Shown here piece after piece: positions 10,815 to 20,234 of a stretch of DNA of 64,000 nt. Both the position numbers and the translations under genes were made by a program. The stretch is taken from NCBI GenBank assembly GCA_022559845.1, contig JAHNEJ010002656.1:186001-250000 (forward strand), written 5' to 3'. Numbering within the stretch: position 1 is the stretch's first letter; the number at the start of each line of letters is the position of its first letter. The stretch comes from Amorphophallus konjac (taxonomy: Eukaryota; Streptophyta; Magnoliopsida; Alismatales; Araceae). The notes beneath the pieces are model-generated. The model had not been told where the DNA came from, did no database searches, and saw only the letters and a program-made list of their open reading frames with translations.

Positions 10815-11151
10815 CCTCACTCCCAACCGGAGTGAGGCTTCCGCTAGCACAAGCTAGAAACCTGCAGACTCAGTCTGCGAACAAGGTGCTGCCACACAGC
10901 TTGACCAGGGGAACAACCTCCCCTCTTCCTCCCAACCGGAGGGACACCCCAAGTGACTCCCAGTCACTTGGAAACCAGAGACCGAAGTCTCTCTTCCTCC
11001 AGACCAGGAGGGAACCCACCAGTGACTTCCAGTCACCAGCAAACCAGAGGTCGAGGACCTCTCTTCCTCCAGACCAGGAGGGACCCCTGGACTTGCAACC
11101 CACAAGCCCAGAACCGGAGATCAGATCTCCCTTCTCCTGAGTCCACAGGAG
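10815..11151. repeat. array of at least twelve consecutive short hairpins
   Basis: Inverted repeats follow one another with little between them. Stems are: 10,815-10,823 with 10,829-10,837 (9 bp); 10,844-10,848 with 10,853-10,857 (5); 10,864-10,870 with 10,872-10,878 (7); 10,907-10,912 with 10,919-10,924 (6); 10,928-10,932 with 10,938-10,942 (5); 10,949-10,958 with 10,962-10,971 (10); 10,977-10,982 with 10,987-10,992 (6); 10,996-11,000 with 11,007-11,011 (5); 11,022-11,027 with 11,031-11,036 (6); 11,046-11,052 with 11,056-11,062 (7); 11,066-11,070 with 11,077-11,081 (5); 11,116-11,122 with 11,124-11,130 (7); 11,134-11,139 with 11,146-11,151 (6). Most stems differ in sequence. They lie downstream of the LTR TATA box, hence in transcribed R-U5. 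Confidence 0.9.
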
Positions 11152-11558
11152 GAACCCGACCTCAGTCCAGAGGATCGGAAGTACAAAGGTAATCAGAAAA
11201 CAAAGGAAAACAATAAACGAAAATAACACAGCAATCAGAAGGCTGTAAAAGATGAAAACACAGATATGGCTCTCAACGGAGCTGACTGGCCTGGATCTGA
11301 TCCACGGTCCAGTAGGAACTAGTCTTCAGATGAAGCTTCCTATCTCTCGATCTCTCTTCTTCTTTCTCTTCCTTTTTCTTCTCTGATTCCTTCTCTCACT
11401 CGCGAGCTCTCTCTCTCTCTCTTTTTTACTTCTGCTGCTTCTCTCACTCTGCCACTCTTCTTTTTCTTCTTCTTCTCTACTCACTGGATCGAGATGGGCT
11501 CTCTGCTCTCTGTTTTTTTCTTTTCTGGATCAAAAATTCTCTGCTGCTCTTAGACTGG

Positions 11559-13665
11559 ATGTATAGACTTTTCTCCTTTTCTTTCGATCAGTCTTCTTTA
11601 GTGGAAGAAGGCTCGTATATATAACAGCAGCAGCCCCTGGGCGCGTGGCTTCCATGTTTTCCCGCCCAAGGAATTCGCCAGATCCGAGGCAGCTTCATCC
11701 ACGTGTCAGCATCTGCATACCTCGTCCTCCTGGGTTCACGAGCCAGGTCATTAATCTCGGTAAGAATCCCTGTCAGACATAGCATCGGATAAGTCATCAG
11801 CTTAAGTCTAAACACCCTGTACAGACTCTGTGACTGCAAAGCATTGTAGACTTTATAGAAATCAATATAGCAAGTGTGTACAGAGTGAGGGAGTGTATAG
11901 ACTTAGAAGTCTTCATGCGTGCTCAGTGTATATACTTGCTGAAGAATGCATTATCATAACAGGAGAGTGTGTAGACTTAGGCCTTCTGTTCAAGACAAAG
12001 ACCAATGTACAGACTTCATGCTGTACAGACTTGATGTTGATCAAAAGACCTTTGGACATCAGCCCAAGGCGTCAACGCTTCCAACGTGCAGCTTCGCCTC
12101 AGCTCCTCAAGCGAGATGCTCACGCCCTTGGCAACTGAATGCGTCAACGCATCCAGTGTCAGCGTCGACGCAGTGAACAAGACAGGTGATGAACAATGCA
12201 TGGACTAGCTTTACCAATGTGTAGACTTCACAATGCTCAGCCACTGTATAGACTTCACGAAGCTCAACCAGTGTATAGACTTCAATGCAGAAACCAAGGC
12301 TGTATGGACTTCAGACTTGAACGTATGACCTGTGAGCGATGTATACACTTGGCCTTTGAAGGATGTACAGACTAGAAGGAATGAAGCCCACGATGTATAG
12401 ACTTGAAGATTGAAGGCGATGTACAGACTTTGATGGAAGATGCAGAATGAGACGCTTAAGTCTGTATAGAGTTTGATGACTGAAGCATGAACAGTACGCC
12501 AACGTATGGACTTGGCCAAGGCGTAGGGAAAGCCCCCAATGTGTAGACTTCCAATGTGAATGAAATGTTGTACAGACTTGCTCAAACAGTCCGATGTATG
12601 GACTTAGAATTCCAATAGAAGGATGTATGGAATTTGATAAGAGAATGGCTGTACAGACTTCACCACAGCTGCGATGTATAGACTTTGACAAAGCAGCGAT
12701 GTACAGACTTTAAATGAAAGTCCCATGTACAGACTTTAGCTGAAGACCAATGCATGGACTTCGAATATGAAGACCAATGAACAGACTTTGAATACGAAGA
12801 CCAATGTATAGACTTGACAGTGATCTCTGCAGCGAATGTATAGACTTCAAGGTTCATTGAAGGATGTACAAACTTCAGAGCTGAACATAGGTAAAAGGCT
12901 CCCAATGTATAGACTTCGAAGTTCACTGAAGGATGTTCAGACTTTGTTCCACCGACCAGTGTATTGACTTTGCAAGCGTGAGACGCCGGATAAGACGGTG
13001 GATGTACAGACTTTAGGTGAAGGCATGAAACGATATCTAAGACGATGAAGTCTGTATAGATTTTGCAGTGAATGGATGCTCAGTGAGACGCAAGTTGAGA
13101 CGATGCAGTGTACAGACTTCATGTAATGCATGCAGACGTTGAACAATAGAATGTGCAGACTTTGCCATGAGACGCTGAACAAGACGCTCCAATGAATAGA
13201 CTAGCTGGATGCACTGTAGACAATGTATAGACTCTGAAAGCTAACAAGCGGCCTCAGTGTACAGACTTGGGCTATACAAACTTTGACTCAAACATGCATA
13301 TAAGACGCTAAATGAGATGCAAAAGTGTATAGACTTATGCTGTGTAGACTTTGACTCAACTATTTTATGAGACGAACGATGTATAGACTTGCATTACTGT
13401 ACCAATGAATAGACTTGAGATGCACTAAGACGATGACTGTTCAGACTTTGGCAATGTGCAGACTTAGAACAGCAGCTAAGCATGTGTGTATTGTGTGAGT
13501 GTGTATACACTTGAAGCTATTGAACACAAGTACAATGTATATACTTCATGAACAGACGATGTACCTACTTGGAATTGATGCATGCTGTGCAATGTACATA
13601 CTTTGAAATCATGCAAGCTTATGTGCAGACTTCAGTTGAACCCAATCGAAGAGTGTATACACTAC
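11559..13665 (-). repeat. dispersed array of about 50-60 copies of an AAGTCTATACA motif
   Basis: On the plus strand the word TGTATAGACTT or TGTACAGACTT (AAGTCTATACA in LTR sense) recurs about every 20-60 bases, with single-base variants such as TGTGTAGACTT and TGTATGGACTT. The sequences between copies are not alike, so this is not an ordinary tandem repeat. Nearly all copies point the same way. The array fills most of the inferred U3, upstream of the LTR TATA box. Other palindromes are interspersed, such as GCGTCAACGC and GCGTCGACGC near 12,070-12,175. Confidence 0.9.
11616..11623 (-). promoter_or_regulatory. TATA box of the Sirevirus LTR
   Basis: In sense orientation the context is CTGCTGTTATATATACGAGCC. 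Transcription would start near 11,585 and run leftward through the hairpin array. Confidence 0.6.
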
Positions 13666-13676
13666 ACTTATCTGGG

Positions 13677-13706
13677 GGGTCGACCCATCTAGAAAGGGGT
13701 CGGCCC
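13677..13706. repeat. pair of GGGTCGACCC-type palindromes
   Basis: GGGTCGACCC at 13,677-13,686 is followed by GGGGTCGGCCC at 13,696-13,706, both in the same LTR near the end of the motif array. They could be protein-binding sites or the edge of a structural domain. Confidence 0.6.
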
Positions 13707-13867
13707 ACACTATGCTGACTGCGATGTATGAATGCTTTATGCAGCAGATAACATGGCTGAACATCAAATATGCAATGCAAATACTTTATGATCTGATAAA
13801 CTAACAGAACAGCAATGCAATGCTTTGATAAACCGGCTGAACATCAGAATGACTGAACATATGAAGA

Positions 13868-14007
13868 TGACTCATTTCAGCAAGATGACTCACAGTAACT
13901 CACATCAAACACCAATCATCAAAACCAAATCAATCACCAAAAGAGAACATCAATACATGGTGACTCACAGTGTATGACTCACATCAAAACCAATCATCAA
14001 AACCACA
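13868..14007. promoter_or_regulatory. four TGACTCA sites and a direct repeat at the LTR outer end
   Basis: TGACTCA occurs at 13,868, 13,886, 13,961 and 13,975. Around it a ~45-base segment (ACTCACATCAAA followed by CCAATCATCAAAACCA) is directly repeated about 85 bases apart. TGACTCA is the core of the GCN4/Opaque2-type bZIP site. Its place in the distal U3 suggests an enhancer. Confidence 0.55.
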
Positions 14008-14018
14008 GAGGCACAACA

Positions 14019-15100
14019 TAGTGGTCTTTCAATAAATGAGTCATTTTTCATGTAGTACATGGGTATAACCTGTTTCTAGTATTATGTCAACAATGATGGT
14101 CATTTATATAGTGCCTTCTCAAAGAATGTGATGTGAAATCTGAAGGTGTAAAGTTGTTGGATCATAGCAGCGAATCCAGAGATAACATTTATGCTTAGAG
14201 CTACAACCAAGGAGGACACACTTTGCAGCTTGAAAGAAAAATCTAATGTGTTCATTAGAAGGAAAGATCACAAAACAATGAAAGCATCCATAACTGAAGG
14301 TATGAAAGATGTTGTAATCGGGATCATAGAAATAAAGGCTTTTAAATGGGAAACATCTTGAGAAATTGATAGGAAAGTACGTTGATCAGGTTGACCAGAG
14401 TATAGTTTTGGCCCAAAATGAGTGAGGAATGGAAACAGAGATGAAAAGAGCATAGCAACATCAGCATGTGATGATGGTTCCTCTCAATGGACTATTGTAC
14501 TCATCAGTGTGAGGACAAGACTGTTGTGGAATAAAAGACACTATCAAGTATGGTTGGTAGAAAAGGACTTTATTAAGTGAAAAAAATGGGTGTGAACTAC
14601 AACAAAGTATGGTTTGAGGCATATTGAAAGTCAGCTACACATTAACAAATACATTTCAGAACTCAGCATCTAGATGAAAGGAAATCATGGAGATTTACTA
14701 TTGTTGAATATTTCACAAACATCTATAAGGGCAAAATGGCGGGAGGTCCTGATAGCATCCATCTTTGCACAAACCAAAGGTTAGAAGGGTGAGAAGTCAC
14801 CTCCTAACCATTGATGGAAGAGTTGTGGAAAGAGAATTCAGGCTTTGAAACAATATTTGAAAGTCCATAGTGATGAGATTCACCATTATGTGCATTGATG
14901 AAATCCAATTAGTCCCATATTGGGCATTCATTAAGTGCCACCCCATCTATATAATGTCAAGATCTTTCTTATTATTAATGTGCTCTATTAATCATCATTT
15001 GTGTTCGTCAGTATCAAGATTGTGTTTATAATGGTGAGCGATGACTTACTTGCTCATGTTTCTAATGTTTCTTTTAAAGAGAGATGAGAACAGGAAAACG
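14019..15100. other. unassigned sequence beside the Sirevirus LTR
   Basis: About 1.1 kb without an open frame of note. A stretch near 14,910 (TAGTCCCATATTGGG, followed by TATATAA near 14,951) resembles the 5' part of some Copia LTRs. I could not find a partner copy or a primer-binding site. Confidence 0.3.
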
Positions 15101-15104
15101 GATA

Positions 15105-16110
15105 CCAAATTTGATAAATATGTTGTTAATATTTGTTGTTAATATCTATTGATAAATATTTATTTGTGACCAAATTTGATAACCAATAATATTATAAAAA
15201 TAGTGATTTAAATTATTTAGTAGCTACCAAAAATGATAGTAGCTAATATTATAACAATAGCAACAGAAAAATATTTAGTTTTGACCGAACATGATGATCA
15301 CTAATATTATAATAATAATGAATCAAATATTTAATTGTTGCCAAATGTGATTGTCATTAATATTATAACAATAACGAACAAAAACTATTTAATTGCGATT
15401 GAATATGATCGTCACTAATATTATAATAACAGCGACCAAAAATATTTATTTGTGGTCAAATGTGATTGTTGCTAATATTATAACAATAACGACCAAAGCG
15501 TTAGTTGTTAATATTGTCGAAATAGTGACCAACGGTTATCTGCGACTAAGTTCATGTTCATCGTTATATAGAGAGTTTTAGCGACCAATTAAATATTTAA
15601 TTGTGGCCAACTGTGATTGTCACTAATATTGTAATAATAACGACAAAAAATATTTAATTGTGACTAAATATGATCGTCGCTAATATTATAATAATAGCGA
15701 CCAAAAATATTTATTTGTGGCCAAATATTATTGTTGCTAATATTATAACAATAGCGACCAATACGTTAGTCGCTAATATTATCAAAATAACGACCAACTA
15801 TAATCTGCGACCAAGTTTATGTTCATCACTATTTGGAGAGTTTTAGAGACCAACAACATATAGTGACCAATATTTATTGCTAATTGCAATAGATATTTTG
15901 GTCGCTATTAGGGTTATTTTTTAGTGACCACATTACCTTTCATCGCTAATAGTATACGTTTTAGCGACCAATCATAAATATTGATCGTCGTGAGCATCAG
16001 CGATGATGATATTGCGACCACTGATCAACGACCTATTTGTGGTCGCTAATTCATACAGCGACCAAATTTTATTATGTTGCGATCAATTATTTAGGTCGCT
16101 GTAGATCAAT
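15105..16110. repeat. AT-rich higher-order repeat with GCGACCAA / TTGGTCGC words
   Basis: CTAATATTATAA recurs at about 15,243, 15,301, 15,358, 15,416 and 15,473, a 57-58-base period, and again at 15,625, 15,682 and 15,739. A 35-base step and a ~100-base non-repeat segment (TGCGACTAAGTTCATGTTCA) follow each series. The whole block therefore repeats with a period of about 266 bases (15,473 to 15,739; 15,508 to 15,774). Beyond 15,860 degenerate GCGACCAA words continue in both orientations. The words are reminiscent of CACTA subterminal repeats, but I see no convincing pair of CACTA ends. Confidence 0.75.
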
Positions 16111-16722
16111 TTTACATCTATCTTCTCCATCATAATATGTGCATACAAAAAGATTTGGAGAGAGAAACATATTTTTTAATCTTCTTATTCTTATTGATCT
16201 ATCACATGACTTGATCTTTTGAAAATTATGCAGTGGAATAAGTTAAGTTTCCTTATAATTCCTGGGTCGTATGAGAACTATGAAATCCTAGGATCTTAAA
16301 ATTAAAATTTAAGCTTGAATTTTAATTTGAAATTAAGATTTATGCTTGAATTGTCAATTGCATGAAATTACAAAAATCTTACATGTGATACTGTATTTTA
16401 GAATTTCTGATCTTTTATAAAAAAATTAATATGCATTCCGGAGAACAAGATTGTTCATCGTAGCACTGTGTTCTCACGCCCCTGCTCGTTGGAATGAGAC
16501 ATTTTACTGTTCATGCGATTCTTTACGAGTAGAAGTCGTTCGTTTGATTTTCATTTACTGTTCATTCACACTCGACAGTTTGATTTTCAAATCTTATTTA
16601 TGATTCTTATGTAACTTATTTAATACTGTTAACATCTTTCTCTTTATTGTTCATTTTGTTAATCCGATTACGGTGGCAGTCCTATCCCACTCCCACGTTC
16701 ACAAGAATCGCATTATTGTTTA

Positions 16723-17190
16723 TTAGGATTGTCAATGAGTCGGACCAGGTCGGGTTTAAGTCGGCCTGGCCCAGGCCCGATTTAGCAATATTAAAGTCCG
16801 AGTTCGGTCCGAGCCCGAGTTATGTCAGGCCGGGTCGGGTCAGACCCGATACTATTAAAAAATTATAAAGTCCGACTAAGACCTGACCTGATCCGATAGC
16901 TTAAATAAAAAACAATAAATAAAAAAAGTAATATATTTAATAATATAAAACTTATAATCTCACTAAATTAATTAAAATTTTGATATTAATTACATTACTG
17001 GTATGAAAATAGAGTTTTAAATTTTATAAATAAGTAAAATAATATAATTTTAATTAAATGATTTTTAAAATTTGAAGGAAGGAAAAAAAAAAGAGAACGG
17101 GTCGAGTCGGCCCGCGGGTCGAACTTAAAGCCTAAGCTCGGCCCGTGAGTCTAGTTAAGCCGGGTTTTTAGACCCGACTAAGAGCCCAAC
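16723..17190. mobile_element. degenerate relative of the 17,509 hAT-like element
   Basis: It starts TAGGATTGTCAATGAGTCGG and carries the same GTCGGGTC / GGCCCG words around an AT-rich centre. The right end and target duplication could not be fixed. The following AT-rich block (17,200-17,420) resembles the MITE-like sequence near 54,920-55,090 (shared word CCAAACGTA). Confidence 0.45.
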
Positions 17191-17508
17191 CAAACGAAGA
17201 ATAGCACTGTCTTTTAACCCAGTATAAGAAGAATAAAATAATCTATTTCTAACATTTATTCTCATTCATATCCTTATTTTTTACCAAACAAATAATAAGA
17301 ATACCAACGTAGTTATCCTCTGACATACCAAACGTAGATGAGAATAAGAATAGAAATAAATTAACCCAGAATGACTTACACCTATTCTCGTCATAATTTA
17401 TTTTGATACCAAATTAACATCCCCTGAAGTGTCTAAAAGGGCGGGCCATGAGGAAGAACGCAGGGTTAATTAATTAATTTTCAGATATATATATATATCC
17501 ACTCTAGC

Positions 17509-18040
17509 TAGGGCTATCAATTGGCCGGGTTGGCCCGATCGGCCCGCGGGCTTGGCCCGATTTCGGGTCGGACCGCAAAGTCTTTTTCGGCCCGCGGACT
17601 TTTAGTCGGGCCTAAAAGTCCGGCCCGACTAGACCCACGGGCCGGGCTCGGACTTTGAGTTCGGCCCGCGAGCCTACCCGGCCCGATCTCTTTTTTAATT
17701 CTCACTTCAAAATTTAAAAATTATTTAATTAAGATTATATTATTTTACTTAATTATAAATTTTAAAACTCTCTTTTCACGTAAATTATATAATTAATATC
17801 AAAATTTTAATTAATTTAATAAGATTATAAATTTTATATTATTAAATATATTAATTTTTATTTTTTATTTAAGTTATCGGGTCGGACCGAACTTTCGTCG
17901 GGCTTTCTATTTTTTAAATAATGTCAGACCCGGCCCGACATAAGTCGGGCCCGAGCCGAGCTCGGGCTTTGATCTTGATAAGTCGGGCTCAGATCAGGCC
18001 GACCTAAACTCGATCCAAACCCGACTCATTGACAGCCCTA
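17509..18040. mobile_element. non-autonomous hAT element with perfect 8-bp TSD
   Basis: The 8-bp duplication ACTCTAGC occurs at 17,501-17,508 and 18,041-18,048. Terminal inverted repeats are TAGGGCTATCAAT on the left and the complement of ATTGACAGCCCTA on the right. The interior is GC-rich at both ends (GGCCCG and GTCGGG words) with an AT-rich core and no transposase. An 8-bp duplication with TAGGG-type ends is the hAT signature. Confidence 0.88.
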
Positions 18041-18048
18041 ACTCTAGC

Positions 18049-19320
18049 TAGCTAGCTAGCGCCCCAACTGATTCCCAATTAATCCCGTCCACTTGCAACC
18101 CCATCAGTCTGGCAATTAATCTGGCTAGTTAGAGAACCATTCATTCATGTTTCTACCTCATTGTATGTGTGTTGGGGTTTTCGGAGAGAGAGAGATAGAT
18201 AGATGTTTATTTATTAGGATGAAAGGAAGGGGGAGAGAGGAAGTGGACCGACAACCGACAAAGGGACAGGTGATGTAGGGGAGGTTAGCATTGGGGGATT
18301 GTGGGGTTCCAAGAGTTCCATGGACGTGTGTGGGGACATGATCAGGACTGGAAACACTCCCACATGATCGAAGGTGTGGGCAACCGTGCAGAAAAGACCT
18401 ACGGGGAACATCCCCCCCCCCCCCCTCCACCCTGATCTCACTTCTCCTGCCTCTTCGTTACTAGACATATCTCAAGTTTAATTTAGGTGCTTGCCATTTT
18501 GGATATATATATATATATATATATCAAGCGTACGAAGTAAAGACTCAATTAGGTCTCGATGGTGACCTCTTCCACAACTGTAATAAAGATCTAGCTAGAT
18601 AAACAAGAAAAACTTAATAAATGAGAAAAGGCAGGAAATTAGGCTGGATTGTTTTGAAGGACCAATTCCTCTATATATATCTCAGGAGGTGTTTGGCAGT
18701 AACGATTATCATTAGTCTTACCCCAATTATATATTTAGAGTCAACTATATGAATTTAGCTTGTTCCGTAAAAGATTTCTATCGGCGGTGACGACAATGAT
18801 CCGGTCAAAAGGGACATTGTCAACCGCGGGGTGAGGTGGGGGCACCAGAGTGGGAGAAGAAACCACCGACAGGGTGAGAGGACGTCGGGATGAGAGAAGA
18901 AAGATATGACGGGTGGAGTGAGAGACAACCGAGTCAACCCAAGTCGTATGTAACTCGAATATTCCGTACCAGATTATAACGATCCCAATTCGATACACAT
19001 CTCTCGATCCAACAAATCTTGGGACGACTGCGTCATGGACAATATCTCTGTTCTCTATCTCTCTTTCAAATATTGTGTCAGAAGGTTGTGACTTGCATCC
19101 AATTATGACAACCCAATTAAGTAGGAAGTTAATAACTACGAGCTGCAGAGGACTGATCACGTCGATCGTGTACGTTTGAATCATGGCATCGTATCGAGAA
19201 ATAGATATTCTCGCATGCCATCGATCTCATGAGAGGAATACTAATTTTTAGCTGATCGATAGACTTTAGAGCATGAACTTGTCTGCATGTCGAGTGACAC
19301 ATGATGTGGCCAATCAGACC
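18049..19320. other. intergenic, no gene seen
   Basis: Contains GCTA and GA microsatellites (18,044-18,060; 18,183-18,206), a poly-C tract (about 18,411-18,424), an AT tract (about 18,503-18,523) and no supported open frame. Antisense frames at 18,158-18,468 and 18,741-19,184 show no recognisable domain. Confidence 0.5.
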
Positions 19321-19324
19321 GTCC

Positions 19325-19600
19325 CTCCTGCATACCCGGCCGGCTACACAGGCCATGCATCGATCACAGTCCGAGTCACGTGCGATCTCGTGGCCTCAGC
19401 TTCAAAATTTAAGACCAATGAGATGACACTGTCGTCCACATGTATTGTATTGCGCACATCGTTGTCGGGCACATGCATGCCCCCCTCTAATTCTATCCAG
19501 AGCCGTATCTCCCCTGCATGTATGCCCGGCCGGCTACGTACAGACCATGCATCGATCACATTGCAAGTCACGTGATCTTGTAGCCTCAGCTAATGAGAGA
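19325..19600. repeat. direct duplication of ~85 bases containing CACGTG
   Basis: The segment from CCCGGCCGGCTAC through CCATGCATCGATCACA and GTCACGTG to CCTCAGCT appears at about 19,337-19,410 and again at about 19,527-19,592, with several differences. Each copy ends with a G-box-like CACGTG. Confidence 0.7.
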
Positions 19601-19944
19601 ACACCACTGTACTGTTCGTCTGTCCCAGTCAAAAGTCTTAAAAGGGTTGAAATAGATATGATATTTGCGCACATAGCCTCATTTTTTGAGATTTTTACTT
19701 ATAAGTCCCTAGCTCCAATCTAGACTGATTTCAAATAAAACATGTAATAATTGATAGTATCAAAGTGCTACTCAAATGTAATTCTCTTCCAAGGTAGATC
19801 CCCACCCTCACTCTTATGTTAACGGTGGAATTGACATCGGCTGTTAACTTAACCATAATTAATTAAAAGAAACTAAATATTATAAGATTATATTTTACAA
19901 TTTGGTGTTAAGTGCCTCTAATGAAATCCATCTATTTTATTATC

Positions 19945-20183
19945 AGTCCGTAGAATTTGCTCTATCTTTCAAAAGCATCTCTACCACTTATTTTTTAATT
20001 TGAGCGTTACAAATTTTAACTTAACCATAATAACAAATATCTCAAATAGGGAAATAAATCTCTCTCTCTTTCCCCCTAAAATTTGCTCTATCTTTCAAAA
20101 GCATCCCTACCATTTATTTTTTAATTTGAGCATTACAAAATTTAACTTAACCATAATAACAAATATCTCAAATAAGAAAATAA

Positions 20184-20231
<48 letters not shown>
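19945..20231. repeat. ~128-base tandem duplication followed by a (CT)n microsatellite
   Basis: The segment from TTGCTCTATCTTTCAAAAGC to ACAAATATCTCAAATA occurs at about 19,958-20,047 and 20,086-20,178 with a few changes. A long (CT)n tract (about 20,187-20,231) follows the second copy and a short one follows the first. Confidence 0.8.

Positions 20232-20234
<3 letters not shown>

Larger units (their letters stand above)
1..14018 (-). mobile_element. Sirevirus-type Copia element, pol-less, cut by the window edge and split by a gypsy insertion
   Basis: On the minus strand the order is LTR (14,018 to 4,398, interrupted by the gypsy element 4,611-10,790), primer-binding site (4,384-4,395), gag (4,267 to 1,888) and a 3' non-coding region with two GGGGGAGT polypurine tracts. 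The element runs past base 1, so the 3' LTR is not seen. The long coiled-coil gag, zinc knuckles, repeated polypurine tracts and an LTR end with a run of C (TTCACCCCCCC in sense) are hallmarks of Sireviruses. Between the gag stop and the first polypurine tract there are only about 560 bases, with no protease, integrase or reverse transcriptase. It is therefore a gag-only, non-autonomous derivative. The LTR outer end at 14,018 is inferred from the TGTT/AACA ends and the change in sequence character. Confidence 0.85.
10796..14018 (-). mobile_element. Sirevirus LTR, right part (R and U3)
   Basis: This resumes the LTR interrupted at 4,610. In sense orientation it starts TGTTGTGCCTC at 14,018 and runs through U3 with its motif array, a TATA box (11,616-11,623) and a hairpin-rich R-U5. 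Together with 4,398-4,610 the LTR is about 3,436 bases, long for the family. The outer end is inferred: TGTT...AACA terminal symmetry, a candidate 5-bp flank TAGTG at 14,019-14,023, and a clear change in sequence beyond it. Confidence 0.7.

Noticed and set aside
12211..13182. Four minus-strand open frames of 81-126 codons rich in KSIHW, VYT and SLYI
   Set aside because: They are made by the AAGTCTATACA motif read in different frames. The motif changes frame within each one, so spacing is not held to multiples of three.
11559..13665. CRISPR-like array
   Set aside because: Plant DNA; the repeats are 11 bases, degenerate and irregularly spaced.
15930..15945. TTTTTTAGTG as a CACTA transposon end
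   Set aside because: No matching CACTA left end or 3-bp duplication could be found, and the repeat field continues past it.
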